DNA of 64,000 bases from Diadema setosum (Eukaryota; Echinodermata; Echinoidea; Diadematoida; Diadematidae): assembly GCF_964275005.1 (NCBI RefSeq), contig NC_092699.1, positions 19,520,901 to 19,584,900 on the forward strand. The letters are read 5' to 3'. The translations under genes and the position numbers were made by a program. Below are positions 1 through 15,000 of the stretch, piece by piece. The number at the start of each line of letters is the position of its first letter. The first letter of the stretch is position 1. The notes beneath the pieces were generated by a model. That model had not been told where the DNA came from and searched no databases. It was given only the letters and a program-made list of their open reading frames with translations.

Positions 1-894
1 GACTGGTCTAACATATTATTCCCTTTCTTTCCTATCCTCTCTTCATATCTCTTTCTCATAAAGCGGAGCTTCAGCCTTAGTTGTGTTGTTGCTATTTCTT
101 TTAAATCAACGCCATTTTGGTATATATATACTTTAAGTGTTTGGTGATAAGTGATTTTGGGGACCTAATTATTAATACGAACTGTTCTTTTAATTTAGCC
201 CCCCCCCCCGTTTTTATGACTTTCGTATTACCATTTGTTGCAAAAGTATCCTTTATTCAGGTGTACTATATGTTTCGATTATATTTGTACGTCAAAAGAA
301 AGAAAAAAAAAACTAATAATCATTGTCACTGCGTTATGTTTGATTCTTTATTTTGTGACCACAGAGTGGGAAAAATTCAAATAATATCAAATCAAATTAA
401 ACCAATCACATGACGAGCGCACAGCTTCACCCATTTGCTCTTTGTCTTTGATAATCGATGTATATACCCGTGGAATGGGAATGAATAGACACTGAATCCG
501 TACTGTATAATACATTGTACCGATAATCATATATCTATATGCAGCTTCACTGCAAAGTGTCTAAGCAGAGATGAAACTAATTTCGTCATTATGATGATTA
601 CCGCTTGCAGAAAGAAATAAAAGCGATCATCTCACTGTGTTCAGGTATTAAATAGTCCTTTTCCTTCCTAACGAATTTAATTACCATATTTATATATATA
701 TAAGGCTCCTCAGCACACGGAAATTGTCATCAGCAGTTTCTAAGCATTCCGTGACTGTAAAAGCCCAGCTGTCAATGCATCGGTCCTAAAGATATTACTA
801 CAGCATGATGGGATGGACCAACCTCCGAATCTGTAACGCAATAATTTTAGTTGTACGATTTGCAGACTGTGAAGTTACACTCGATCAGAAACAG

Positions 895-913
895 TTTGTT
901 GTTGTTGTTGTTG

Positions 914-963
<50 letters not shown>

Positions 964-979
964 ACTACTACTGCTGTTG
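895..979. repeat. (TTG)n(CTG)n compound microsatellite
   Basis: About eight or nine TTG units pass directly into about fourteen CTG units, followed by a few CTA and CTG units. The overlapping poly-Val/Ala and poly-Leu frames are products of this repeat and are not genes. Confidence 0.95.
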
Positions 980-2351
980 TTTTATGATGGTTACCACAGA
1001 GTTCTAACCAGGGTACAGGATTTGAGAGAGAGTTAGAGATAAAAAACACATGAACTCAATCATTACAACGAACACACAGTGAACGAGGGCTGAAGGTTCA
1101 TACGAGGACACAATTCATGTCCTTTTCGGGTATTAGATAAAAAAAAAATATGCTCAGCCAAACTTGATTCAAGAGAAACGACGTTAATGACAACATATTC
1201 ACAGTTCATGTATCTTTGGCAAACCATACATTGTGCGAACGCAGACTTAGTGTAAACCCTTCATCAAAGATGATTCTGACTCGAACCGCCTGGTTATACA
1301 CGTAATCAGTTGCCAACATCATAAATGATTACAGACCACTCTACATTAGAAAAAAAAAAAAGATACGACATGACCACAGCATTAAACACTCTATACTGTC
1401 TAACATTCACGCTGGCATTTACTCACTGTACATCTGTATGTAGGCGCTTTCACAGTTTCATAGGCATGAACACAAGATTCACATAAATACAGCGGTAATT
1501 AACCAGCCGAAAAGGATAACTATCCTTACTGATAATGTAAACAAAGTAAGTGAATCTTAAGAATTTACAATTTTGTGGAGGGGGGAGGGGGCATTCTCCG
1601 AGAGCTATCATTGACGGGTTTAATCTCTCTCGTTGAATCAGAAATCTCAATGGACTTAATTCTTCGAATTACTAGCAATATAAACTTAACAAGCTGAACG
1701 TTTAAAGAGCTGAAAGGAGAGCTATGACATCTAAATCTCAAAGATTCTTGTAAAATACTCGCCGTTAATCTTGACGAAAAGGGCAAATATCTGTATATCT
1801 CGACTTTGAGAGCATTTGCACGTAACAAGAGAAGGAATAATGCAGCAGCTTGTTCTACCGTAGTTACAATAAAGGTGTGAATACAGATATACCTGCGAAA
1901 CTAATAATAAGATATACTCAGTGACAAGATAGATAAAACAAATTAAAGGTATGTACATTATAAACATCAATAATTTACTAGTAATTCATTGATTCGCTGA
2001 CTACAATAATGGATAAAGCATTTTGGATATCATGGAAGTATTAATCAACACAAGGCATAAAGTTACATGAACAATTCTACTTCTTTTTGTAACTTATATA
2101 TTTATTCTATTATCGTTTTCTCATTCATACTTTTTATTCATGTATTCATTTATATATACATATATTTTTCTTTTGTCTGTCTGTCTGTCTTTCTTTCTTT
2201 TTCCCCACAAGATAGCTTCAAACTATCGTCATGTCTTCTGGTTCCAGGATGATGAAATTCACTTTTGATCTAGACCAGTAGGCCTATTGCATGACGTTAG
2301 TAATAAAAATATTCAGTGTTGGTGTCAAAGTGACAATGATCACACAACAGT

Positions 2352-2357
2352 TTTATT
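2352..2357 (-). other. Candidate poly(A) signal AATAAA for the sulfatase gene
   Basis: The plus strand reads TTTATT, giving AATAAA on the minus strand about 450 bases past the stop codon. Position and strand fit a 3' UTR end, but AT-rich flanks often contain this hexamer, so this is only a candidate. Confidence 0.3.
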
Positions 2358-2806
2358 TGTGTTATTGCCATGTTCATACGCTTACAGTAGTTGTAATGTA
2401 TTCTATTGTTGTATATATATATCATAGTCCTTGATCAAATACCTCGTTAGATTGTCTCATGCAAGACTATAGTAGACGAAGACAAACATATCAAGATAAA
2501 ACAACAGGATTGGATGTCCATTTGTTTATACCTCAAGCAAGATCTATTAAAGTTTCGTGATCAGATGGCGATAAACTTCGAAGACAGACCAAAACGTGTC
2601 ATGAGACCGTCTAGTCTTGCAATCATCCATCCCTCCCTGCAATTCAATCTTCTCTCCACAGAATACCAAGTAACGAATTGTGTCTTGGGCTTGCTTGATT
2701 TGGTTTGATTCAGTTTACAAATGCATTCAGTTTCCAGTGCTACTGCTGGTATTTAGGTACTTAAGGACTTTTCCATGTCACCACAGCACTCAATTGGTAA
2801 ACTGCG

Positions 2807-3081
2807 TCAAACATCCATCCAAGGAACCCACGCTCCTCCGTGATGCTCAGGGCTCCCTCTCCAGTCTTTTTCCCCCATGTACATGGGTCTCACTGCAGTA
2901 TTCTGGTAGTCCTGAAGTCTCTTCAACAGGCGATAAACTGTTTTCTTGTGATAGCGCGCAACGTTTTGTCGCTCGTTGGGGTCGCGGTGTATATTGTAGA
3001 GGCGCACAGGGGTGCTCCACCGAATTGCATTGGTCTCGGTCGGCAGACCAGATTCTTTAGGTGGCTCCCAGTAATCTTCGT
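2807..3081 (-). CDS. ARSB: Sulfatase last exon with stop (residues 505-595)
   Basis: The acceptor ACATTATGTAG completes a split His and is followed by [23 protein letters not shown] matches the LFDIDRDPEERHDLS region of ARSB. The exon ends AWVPWMDV and TGA at 2809-2807. The acceptor has a weak pyrimidine tract; frame and homology support it. Confidence 0.88.
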
Positions 3082-6000
3082 CTACATAATGTACAATGGG
3101 AATGAAAATGTTACTTGCAAGTGAACATAATGATTATACATAATACGTGACGCCCATATCCATACTACGCTCTAAGTTCGTAGTTCCCCATTTGCGGTTT
3201 ATGATATATCACATGAAATATATATTCAAATCAGCCGTGAGTGTTACCTCTGGCATCAAGACAACTGACAGAATTTAAAGTTGCGAGTGTTGGAACGACG
3301 CCGAGAAAACTACTGATAAAAACATCGGAGTAATATCATGAATATTAGATGGCTTTGTTGTACATGTACCAGAAACATGAAAGGTGAATTAAAATCGATA
3401 ATAGACAGACTCAACTAAGTTTTAGAGATTTGCATCTTAATTGCACTTGTGAAATGTCTTTAAAGGACAAAGTAGCAAACGAAAGCCCCAAACTCGTTTC
3501 TGGAAATGTGCATCTATTTCATTTGCCACAAGACGGGGCAAAACCTACTAATATTGGTGTTAACGGGAATCCAATACAATGCTAATGTCGCACGGCGTGA
3601 AAAAGGATCAGATGTGCATGTTTACTTCTTGACGTTAAATACTTTGAAATCATTAAAAGTTAAATACAGACAAATGCAGAATTTTATTTAACGCATACAA
3701 TGATTCAGACGAGGTCAAGGAACTCACGAGGTAATCCCGTAGAAAGCTTCCATTTGCCCACTCGTATTGATGCTCTGATAGTGGCGTTGAAAGGAAGGTT
3801 TTCCAGCTTGCCGAAGTGCCGCTCATTTTCGCTGGTCCAAGCAGCCGGGACGTACACAGGGTCAATGTTGTGAAGTATTTCTTTCCTCTTGGATTGTGCG
3901 CCCTTCCTAAGGAAACGGGAACGGTAAAATACGGTTTTAGTGGCGACAATGTCAAAATTAAAGTATTATTTCGTGACTCTTCCGTTGTCAAAAGCTGTAT
4001 TATGTAGTGTTACCTTAAATTTTAATAGTATCAGAGACGTAATGTGGAACTCACCTAAATTTTACATGAGCAATGGAATTGTATCGTGATGAAGATAACC
4101 TGCACACTTTGTAAAATTTGACAGAGACACTTTTCATCAAAATCACCCTGCATGGGCATTATTTTGATCCCGTAAGTGTCCTTTAAACATTTTGCTCATA
4201 TTGCTGCGCTCTCAACTTCGCTAAAGTCGCGGATGTTTATGCAATTTTTCAAAGCAGTTTCGATTAATCAGGAATTGAATGGAATTTACCCCAACCGTGT
4301 AGGTTCAATAAATGCAGAAATACACCAGTGCAGTTTTAGAAGAATTTGGGACAATAGGTTCAAAAGTTGTTTCTATTAATTTCATGTGCCGTCATCTCCG
4401 GATGGGAAGGCTACAACAGTTCGTGAATGTGGAAACATACAACAATATAAAGAACATACAAAGAAAATTCGATATGTCGTCATATTCCGAGCATAATAAA
4501 GAGATCTTATTGGCTTATATACCTCCATCAAATGATAAATGGGGAGAATACCAAGCTATGGCATCAAGTCGAGAGAATGCGTACTTTTAATTGATAATGG
4601 CATTTCGTGAAAAATTGTTATAATTATTTTCTTTACATCTTTGTACTATCATGACATCACGTTTTGTTGCAGCCCTCCTATCCAAAAATTACTATTTTCC
4701 CTCATTTTTTTTTCTCAAGGCGAGATTTCCACGGTAGTTGTGTTTGCCATACACGTTCTCGTTTGGTGTCAGTCTTGATACCACACTCTACTGGCCATCC
4801 CTGAAATCGTCAGCGTAAAAGTTGATCAAACAGAAATCCTGTTAGTGGAAGCGATCGTGCGAATATGCGTCTGTATTATCTGTGATAAAGGACCTTCACA
4901 TTGTATTCGTGCCTTGAAGATGATAAGGACCGTAACGATACTTACCCTCTGAGGAGCAAAAATGCGTTACAGTGAATAGCAACTTAACACCAATGTCGAC
5001 GTTACTTAGCACAAGTCTCATCAATATCAAACAGTGAAAAATAGGGATATCACTAACAATTGTATAAGTGACAGGCATATTAGATGAGGCGAAGTCTCCC
5101 CATGACCTGCACACAGGTCTTTCGTAGACTTTCTACCTTGAAATTGTATAAAACATGTTAGATCGCATCTTTCATATCAAAATATAATTATCAAAGAGTC
5201 GTAATAAATACTGCGCACAGCAATACTGAACAACTGGCCCGACTATAATGACATGCAGGTCGTGAATAAGAAGGCATATTCGTTGAGCATATTGGATGTA
5301 GAGTGCATTTAGAAAGCTGTGAATACATGAAGGCTTATATAAACCTGTATTCACTCACCTGTCATTTGATATTATCAAGCACATAGAGACTGTAGTGACA
5401 AGAGCTGTACTATGTAAATGTGGCTGTATTATCATATTCTTATTTCGTAATGATGGCCTTTGTGGGCGGGACTGCATGCAGTTGCTAAATCATTTACCAA
5501 TAAGAGAAATTTGACTTCTGCACACAGTCGACTAATCCATGTTTTGTATTTCTGATTTCCTTACCAGATAATACCACTAGACATTCCCAGCTGGAAAATT
5601 ATATCCTGAAAGTAAATTTACTCTTGACATTGACCTTTGACCCATCACCACTACCATATGCATGAATATAACTGCAAATTTATTTCTACCATGTCGATGG
5701 ACTGGCATAATCACTGGTCACTCTTATAGCTGACGTAATGACTTGGAATAAAAATCATTAACGGAGGGCCAAAGGTACTTTGATATTAGATTGGCACTGA
5801 AGTTTGAAATTTTCATCGAAATATTAACTGTTTCTTCCTACCTTTCAAACCAAATCGAATGACAACTGGACATTTCTTGATTACATTACAGCTGAAACAG
5901 CTGAAAATTCATATAAGCATGGCAGAAAATTTGAGCTAACGACTGTAAATACAAATACCGCAGAGTGACGACCACATAAGATGATTAAAATGAAGAAAAA

Positions 6001-9000
6001 AACAAAACACACACACACAAAAAAAAAAACATGAAGCTCGCTAAAGAGAAAACATGAAATGCAAAGAGGACTGCAGCCAGCCCTGACCAAAATGCCAACC
6101 TTATAGTCTTCCACTGGTTGACACCATCGAGAGGCTTCCTAGTCACCAGCTTCCCACCAGCGATACCTTTCACGATGGTAGGGAACCAGTCGCTGACGTG
6201 GATGAGTTCGCGGTTGACTGTGCCTCTCATATCGTAGGGTATTAATGGGCTGTGAACGAAACCCACACCACGAATCCCACCTTCCCAGAGGGTACTTTTT
6301 CCACCCCTGAGGGGCCAGTTGTTGCCCACTGATCTTGGCTTGGGTCTTCCACCATTGTCTGTCGATAAAACAATCATTTTACATGTTTATTTCTGTCTCC
6401 ATGTTATTGGTATATATCATACATTCATCTGCTGGAAACATCGAGGTAAACAACAAAAATGTTAATAATGACCCCAAAAAAAAAAAATTACTCGACACAC
6501 ACTGGACTTTTGCTGGATGATAATATTAATGTAATATGATCAGTATATTAACGTGGATCTTGTACAGTCAAAAAAAAAAGTGACGCGTGTCCAAGTACAT
6601 ACATGTACATGTATGTTTTTGTGTGTGCGCGTGCTTATGTATGTTTATCATTTTAGTCTTTACTTCTATTTTTGTCATTTAGTCAAGTGTGTTTGAAATA
6701 TCATAACTCCGTTATTTGTTTAGATAGCATAAGACAAGAACAAATCAACCCACCAGCCACACTCCCTTACAATACACGATTGGCGGAACTCTTCAGTTAC
6801 AATGTGTAAGCAAAATAGTCTTGTCGACACGTGATAGAAGGTCATTCAACGCAAAGCACTACAGTGGCATTGAAACCAGTTACCGGTAAACATTAGGATA
6901 ATGAATATCATCTTATATACTTTGCCTCTGTGTTGTGCCTCGTTTGCATCCAACTCGTGTGTTGGGAGTCTGCCATATTAAGTGAACGAGGTAAATACAG
7001 CCGATACCCTGGTGATAGATTTTTTTTTTTTATTGATGCTATATATTCTCATTAGTATTTATGCTATGTCCTCTCATTTAGTCAGAAAGGAAGCTCAACC
7101 TTTAAGAAATGGGCTTTAAGGGGCCAGAAGGAAAACAAGACAAGCGTGTACCTGTTGTGAATATGATAACGCTGTTGTCATAGAGATTGTTATACTTGAG
7201 CGCCTCTGTTATGTTCTTTACAGCTTCATCCAGGATGTTAACAAGCCCGGCGTATCTCCTTCGTTTTGAATTCTGGATGATGTCATTGTAAGGGTCCGTG
7301 TAATCATGAGGAGGATTGAGAGGCGTGTGTACTGCTTCGAACGATATGAAGAGAAATAAAGGCTGAAAAGGAGGGGGAGGGTGGAAGGTACAACAACAAT
7401 GTTATTAGAGTCATTTTTGACATGATGCGTATTGTGTTTCATTGCTAAACAATAGTTATGCAATATTATTACTCTGAGTGCTTCACAACACACGGTAATT
7501 CATGCATAAACGTCCACGAATCCTCAGTTCTTGGATGTGAAGATGTGCACTATTGTTGTTGGAGTCATCAGGATTAAACTCAAGGTTCATTGATCATCTT
7601 GTAATATTACCTGTGAGTAATATATTATTATATCAATAAGAACTCATGAAAGTCAACTGATTTCTGTCACAGCTAAAATTGGACTTTCGAAATCATGCTC
7701 TTATTCATCCTCAATTCATTTCCCAGATGCGTAAGAATGACTGTAAATGTGACAAAATGATTCGCTCACTACGTATAGGTTTACATCAGGACAAGCAAAA
7801 GTGTCGAATAAATACACATATTTTTCGTAGGCAAAATGCTAAACATTGTGTTTCCTATAAATCACTTCTTTTTTTAGTCCAATTCATGTGCGAGATGAAA
7901 TATTTCTCTTTTAATCGTTGTGAACGGTGAAATATTCTGATTTCCTTGTTGGCAGTTATCTTATGTTTAATGTAAAAGAAAAGGGTGAGGGTCGTTGTGT
8001 TCTTAGAAAATCATAGAGTTAAGCCTATATATGACAAAGGTCACCATATATCATGATACGCCTTCTCTGATAGGAAAGCGCACAGACAGTACGTCACTCC
8101 TGGAAAATTTGAACTATGGCACTATAGCCGTTCTGATGGCTTTATTACATGGCAGCTGTATTGGCCAACCTGTTAAGTCAGCAGTGCTTGAAACCTGCTA
8201 AACTTCGGAAAGAATGTACCCATACAGTTTCGGTCCATGCTCCTTCTCACATATATGTGATTCCGGAATCTTTCTCAAACAGTCGATCACATGATAGACT
8301 GCATTCCGGAATCTCCTCAAGCAGACATTAAGCTGAATTGATGCGAAGTTTAAGTTGAACTGATGCAAAGTTTAAGTTAAACAGATGCAAGAATGTATTT
8401 CGATTTGTTGCTACATCAAAATAAATGCGGTGTTGGTAATAGTACAATCATCACACTCTGCTGAGTCATCATGCGCTATAACGCAATATTTTGCATTGTT
8501 TTACACGAATATGTGCAATGCATGGCACAACAAACAAACAAATAGAAATGTCTGGTGACATTGTCATATCCTCTGTCAGAAACGAATGCCAGAAACGAAT
8601 GCTGTGCAAAGTAGTATCGATTTTGGTCGTGTATTTCACTCTGACTCTGAATACTTATTGTCAGCGCATTTTGTGTGAAAAATATTCTTAAATTCTACCT
8701 TTGAGAGAGACGGTAGTGGGACATCTGACCCCACCATGTTGCTTGTGGGAGTCAATGCTACTCACATTTCTCTCTTCAGTTGACATGAATGTAACATAAC
8801 AAAGTGGGGATCAAGGGTATGAAAATATCTTGAGGCAATTCAAAACTTCCATGCATTTAGACAGCAAACACAGAACTTTAATATGGTTCCGTAGTTACAA
8901 GCGTATTCAATTAGGATCCTACCTTATTCCGCGGTTGCTTTCTGATAAGCTGTCTGGCTCTGTTGGTATAGAGAATGGTTGAAAAAGTGCCCTCATGCTT

Positions 9001-12000
9001 CCAATACAGCCTTTCATTGAAGTACATGGACTTGCCCACCACAGCCTTGTTGTCAAAGAAGGATGTCTTGTTGTGCGACCAATGATCAGCTGATCCCATA
9101 ATGTTGCCTGTCAGTTTGTAGAAGTCAATTGAATTGAATCTCAATCAGAATGTTCCAATGTACCTCCACAAATAAACATGTCTTACTAAAGAATACTATA
9201 TATTTCGGAAAAGAGGTCGTTGGCGTTATAACGGCATAACATGTCATATCAAACTAACACTTTGAATCTTATTTGTTACTGGACTTCACGACTCGTCGAA
9301 ATTAATGTCATGGCTGATACTGCCTGGACACCGAAAATTAGGTCTTGCAATGAAACATAATCATAATTTTTACTTTTACGTTTCCTCTTTATCACTATCA
9401 AAACAAAATTACTATAAGGCTACAGAGTAAAATAATCAAGATCAACATGGTTTGTATAATATTATTAGGGTAATGAAATAACATCAGTAGCGCGGTTGTG
9501 TGTTTGTTTTGTGTTTGTGTGCAAGTACACTTAAAGGAAACCCAAGCCCAAAAAGAAATATAGATTGAGTGAAAGCAGCAACATTAGTAGAGCACATCAG
9601 TGAAAATTTAGGGAAAATCGGACAATCGATGCAAAGTTATGAATTTTTGAAGTTTGGGTGTTGAAACCACTGGATAAAGACTACTTGAGTTTATGACATC
9701 ATGTGTGGACAACAATAATAAAGAAAATATAAAGAAAATCCCACATGCTTTCACTTTTCTAGCGTAAACATGGAATAACACTTGACTAGCCGCTTTCAGA
9801 GAGCAGGGGGATAATTCGCCACCCTTAACATAATATGTCAGTATCAAGTTGATTGACCGTATAATTTTCATTAAAAAATACATTTTTGTGGAATTCTCTG
9901 TATATTTTTTATATTGTTGCCCAAACATGACGTCATGAACTCTAGTAGTCTCCTTATCCAGTCATTACAACACCAAAACTTTAAGAATTGATAACTTTTG
10001 CATCGATTGTCTGATTTTCCTCAAATATTCACTGATGTGTTCTACTAATGATGCTGCTTTCACTCAATCCACATTGCCCTTTGGGTTTTGGTTTCCTTTA
10101 TTTCGATGATGCAATTAGAGCACCACATCTCCAATACAATCCGAGCCGATTCAGTCTGTCGCGTTCGCTATTCTTGCTGCTGACGTGAGCCAGTGCGTGT
10201 CTATCGAAGCAGTACGACATAAGACGGGAATCGTGCTGTGTTTCAGGCAGGCAGATGGAGGGGGAAAATTAGAAGTATCACCCAGGCTTGTTTGTCTCAT
10301 TGAAAGGGCGGTTTTCACACTACAGTAATCATATTTTAAAGAAAGGGTCCATAGTCGTAAGACCTCACAATACACAAACATGCACTCTTTATGATTATTT
10401 TCTGGACCAAACTGCCCTCTGATTGGCATTCCTGAAGATATTTTTTTTTCCTGATAACAGCTCTTGTATATATGAAAATAACAGGAATACAAAATAATGA
10501 TGATGATAATAATAATTAAGTAATAATGATGATAATAATAACGGAAACTCGTCGAAGAAATAATTCTGTTTTCCGACCATTTTCGTCATCATTTCATTTA
10601 GTCCTCAAAATGAGGTTTTTTGTGTATATGTCTGTTTGTTTGTTTCACTTTCGTCAGTTTCACTCAAACCCGTCCTCTGTATATGTATCTACTGTATATT
10701 GCTGTAGCTATTAATCAAATTGTTTAATCTTCACATTTACGTTGCTTGAATCATACATAAATACGCATTTTTTTTTCTTTCACAGCACGCACTCTCTTAC
10801 TTCAAGCTAACAATTCAAAAGACTCACACAAATGATTAAAAATCAGACTTACCATTAAAACAAATGTTCATATAACACTTGACGAATTCGATCTTCCATT
10901 CCCAATCGCTAGGGAGGCAGAGACGTATTTCAGTGACAACTGACGAATATAAATGCTTTATTTTCAAAATTATTTGAAAAAAAAAAGGAACAAATCATGA
11001 ATGACAAGCTCACGAAATTAAAGCTCAGATTTTAACGCAGTCGGATCAGCTCCTCCGGACGAAATGGAAGGGAAAACTTGATGAAATTCATTGAGGAGGT
11101 GACTAAATCATGTTCCATTCCATTTAAGTTCCATCAAAGTTACAAGATATAGCCCCCCCCCCCCCCCCCGTGGGTTTTGTTTCCCCTGTCTTGTTTGTTT
11201 TGTTTGTTTCATTCTTTAATTCTTTAAGGGCAAATTATCTTTATTACTTCTTATCTTCTTACGAAAGGGATACATTCCTTTATTCATCTCTGGAATTTCA
11301 AAACTCACCGAAGAAGGAATCGAATCCTCGCCGCGAGGGCAGGCAGTCTTTCCAGGCGTACCCAAGGTGCCACTTGCCCACTATATGAGTAGAATAGCCG
11401 AGCCTCTTGAGAGCTTGAGCTAGTGTCGTTTCATCCAGTGGTAGACAACATGGTCTGCCGGGGAAGAGGTTCACGTGCTGCATCCCTGTATGGATCTTGA
11501 AACAACATGCAACAAGTGTGTGAGAAAGTGATACAAAGATCAGCGAAAACACGTCATCCTATACACCAGTAATGTCACCCAGTGAGGGGTGTTCTCGGCA
11601 TCCAATGATATCTTCCTCGTGACAACTGTTACTGTCTTTACAATGCATACATTCTTTATTGGTGTCATTCCTCCTTCTCCCAATCGTAGGAATATCTTGA
11701 CAGAGAAATACCCCAGTGTCCAATGAAGTGAACAACGACACAGTGAACGCTGCAGAGGGGCAGATGGTGGACACGTTGGTAACCAAATTACCAAATGACA
11801 ATCACTGGACAATAGATATCAGCTCATTAGTTACAACTTAACTATCACATTTTTATTCTTTGATTTTAATCACTTCTGAAAGGGATCGTACAGTTTTGGT
11901 TGAGAACTAATTTCAGGTTTCTAACATTTTTTGGTGAGATAATGAGAAACCTCTTATGACATATGAAAGGGCATGTAATTCTACGAGGAATTCAATGTTT

Positions 12001-15000
12001 ATTTGATAAAAATTGGTTTTGAAATGGCTGAGATATCCAAAAGAAGAGCGATTCTAGTAAAGTGTGGGACCCACACTTTACTACGATTGCTTTGTTTTAC
12101 TTTGTTTTTGGATGTTTTAGTCATTCCAAACCCAATTTTCATCAAATAAGCCTTGAATTCCTCTTAAAATGGTATGCTCTGTACTATATCATAAGTGTTT
12201 TCTTGGTATCTCGTAAAAAGTTAAAAACCCAATTCTCATCTCCACCAATACTGTACTATCCCTTTAACTGTTCACACTTTTCTTTGCACACAGCTTAGTT
12301 ACTAATCAACAATCAACCATCTTCATCCCCGTCCCCATCCCCATCCCCAAACTAAGGATAACGCATCCTCATCTGATGACCGAAAGTGATCACTGCACTT
12401 TCTGTAACACTGCTGCCTATAATCTATAAACGGCACGTCTGTCAATCCACCCACGTTCGAGTTGCACCAAACACTTTAAACTGTATGGAGTTCATTCAGG
12501 CCTACAACATCTTTATGTTGCTAGATGCAAGAGCTATACAGAAGTGAGTTATATCTTAACAGAATATGACAGCAAAATGGCATGACCAATCTATGGTGAT
12601 ATGCCTACATTTGATCCTGCGACAATTGCTTTGGTGTTGTTTTCTCCAAGGACTTTGGGTTAGGGTCAGAGTTGTGATAGCGTTTTAGCTTTAGTCTGAT
12701 ATGAGAATTATTTGTGGGTAGAATTACATGACTGTCCTAGCGTACAGAATTTCCTCGGAGATATTTTCGTAGGAGCAAATGTCATGGAACCTGACTAATT
12801 ATCTATTTCAGAATGCGATCTTTTCATGATCTGAAAATCAATCTTTGCGGTGGCAGCAATCGCTTTGACAAACATTCAGTTCACGCTGGTCACGTGATCC
12901 GTCTTTAATCAACCTACTTCCCCCTCGTGACATTCTGACACGCATTGAGCAGGTGTACGTGAGTTCTTCCCGATTTTCAAACAAACAGAATTCCGTGCTT
13001 ATTTGGGTTTTCTTGGTTGAACGATCGCTGTTGCGTGGAACTTGAGCAACAAATATGTAACGCATAGACAGTATGTCTGTTTCACCGTTACCATGGTGAT
13101 GAGCGGAAGCCGCAAGGGACATCCGCTCATGCACTGCGCTTGAAAAATCTTCCGAAAAAGTGTCGACGGGAATAAATACACAGGGAACTATGTGAAATAA
13201 AGAAAATGAAAAAGATACGCCAAGTGCATCTTTCTTGTAAAAGAAAGAAATCCCCAAGACATGCACACGCATGTTAAATCTAAACTGAATATCTATGGCA
13301 AACGGACAATCAACCAACTATTCCGAATGCGACCAAACACGATCACATAGGAAGACACACTCTACACCACGTGTTCCTTCCCCGCACGAGACCAGCCCAT
13401 AACCTTGATCATGAACTATTCACCTCTCATTAGGTGAAAGTAACCGTATACAAGTGTCTCCATTTAGCCACCCGTGTTTGTGGGTTGCTATTCTTTTTGT
13501 TTTTGTGCACTAAGGTCACATGTGTGTACTGTGTGTACCCGGTGCAGCCATAGAAACAGCTCAAGTGAATCTAAGGTCTGTCCATTTTGTGTTTTATTGT
13601 GCTTTAGCGTATTAGCATACACTGTATTCTATTTCGTTTTGTCTGTTTTTTGTCACAGAAGGTACATCACGCATGACTCAGAAATTATACTCCATAGATT
13701 GAATTTAGTAGTCTCATTGATAGCTTATATTGTCGAGAGAAAACAACGGAACCCATCGTTCTTCTGGACTGTGACAAACAGCCAAGTTAGTAATTGAGAT
13801 ATCTACTTCGTACAATGTCATGCCATAAAATGTCCCTAATGACAATAATGCCCCATCACAGCCCATTGTGCTTCCGCAAACTGAGTAGGCAAGGGTGGGT
13901 GAAGGGGAAATGTGGGGGAAAGTCGGGACATCGAGACTGCAGATTAACGAAGGGATCATAGGGACAGATATTGAATAGCATGTTCGTAATCAAAAGTGAT
14001 TGCCTCAGCTGTCGCCGAGGTGGATGACTAGTGGTCCTCACCAAAACAAGGGAGGCGGGAGAGCACCCCTCTCCGTCCCCACACCAATGACTTCAACGTT
14101 GCCTAATCATCTGCAAGTTTGCGATATAATAGCCACGATTGCAATAAATTCCTTGACTTTAGTTATGTCCATGTATAATCATTTATAGTAAGTATAGTTA
14201 TATTTTGTACATCTTATTGTCATCTGTATTTTGTAACTGTTTAAATCTCGTCTTTTCTGTGCTCAAAACAGTAAACGAAAAGGGAAAGTACCAAATATAC
14301 TAAAGTGTGTCTGCTTTCGTCGTTTGTTCTGTTGTGAGATCTCTTATGGGTTTGAGTGTGTTGAAACAGATGTCCCTAAAGAAATCTCGAAAATCCACAA
14401 GAAATCAATTACTCATAAATCCCGGGATTACCATGATCAGAATAAACAAAATACGTTCATACTACATTAAACTTGCTTTTGAAGAGAGACAAGGCACTTG
14501 TGGGATGGTGACTGAAGGTTCCTTTGGGACTTGTTTTCTGGATGGATTGTGGAAATATATGGAGCGTATCTCTTGCCGGTTTAGTGAGATTCAATTTTGC
14601 TGGGTAAGCAACATGCTTTTATGAATGTCACTATGCAAACACAGCCTGGAGAAGATAAAAGCTCTGTTGTAGTTGTTTTGTTTTTTCATGGTTGTGCTAA
14701 GAAAACCGAGAGGGGCGAGGGTGGGAGAGAGCTATAACTATGTGAAGAGTCTTCTGTAGTACATGTATGATGGGAAAGGGAACTGTTTTGTCAGGTAGTT
14801 TATTTTAGCTTCTCAATCCTGGGAATGACACATTTTACACTTTTTATTTCGAAGTCAGACCGGAAAAAAATCAATGTTCGTTTTTCGCTGTTGTGAAATG
14901 GTAAACGGCACTCCGGAATGAGCCAGTTTTAATATTGATATAGGCAACATTCTGAACAGGACCTCTTTGTGTCGAAAGTTTTTGTTTTTGATTTTTAGTT

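Larger units (their letters stand above)
1..2806. other. 3' flank of the sulfatase gene, no gene recognised
   Basis: No coding region is supported here. The short open frames are AT-rich or low complexity and carry no recognisable domain. The stretch probably holds the 3' UTR of the minus-strand sulfatase gene next to 2806. It also contains a poly-C run near 199-209 and the trinucleotide tract at 895-979. Confidence 0.6.
3082..8922 (-). other. Sulfatase introns 3-6, little recognisable content
   Basis: These introns (7363-8922, 6359-7151, 3907-6099, 3082-3727) are AT-rich. I find a short CA/A tract near 6003-6030, poly-A/T runs and the 22-bp minisatellite at 8331-8391. I see no other gene or clear mobile element. 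Confidence 0.6.

Noticed and set aside
2680-3124. Plus-strand frames of 126 and 94 residues
   Set aside because: They are antisense shadows of the last sulfatase exon, which has clear homology on the minus strand.
11559-11801. Cys-rich minus-strand frame just upstream of sulfatase exon 2 ([18 protein letters not shown])
   Set aside because: The sulfatase domain is continuous across this intron without it, no sulfatase family member has such an insert, and there is no convincing acceptor. Chance or a repeat fragment is more likely.
12838-13317. 159-residue minus-strand frame in sulfatase intron 1
   Set aside because: No domain, signal or splice context; composition like its surroundings.
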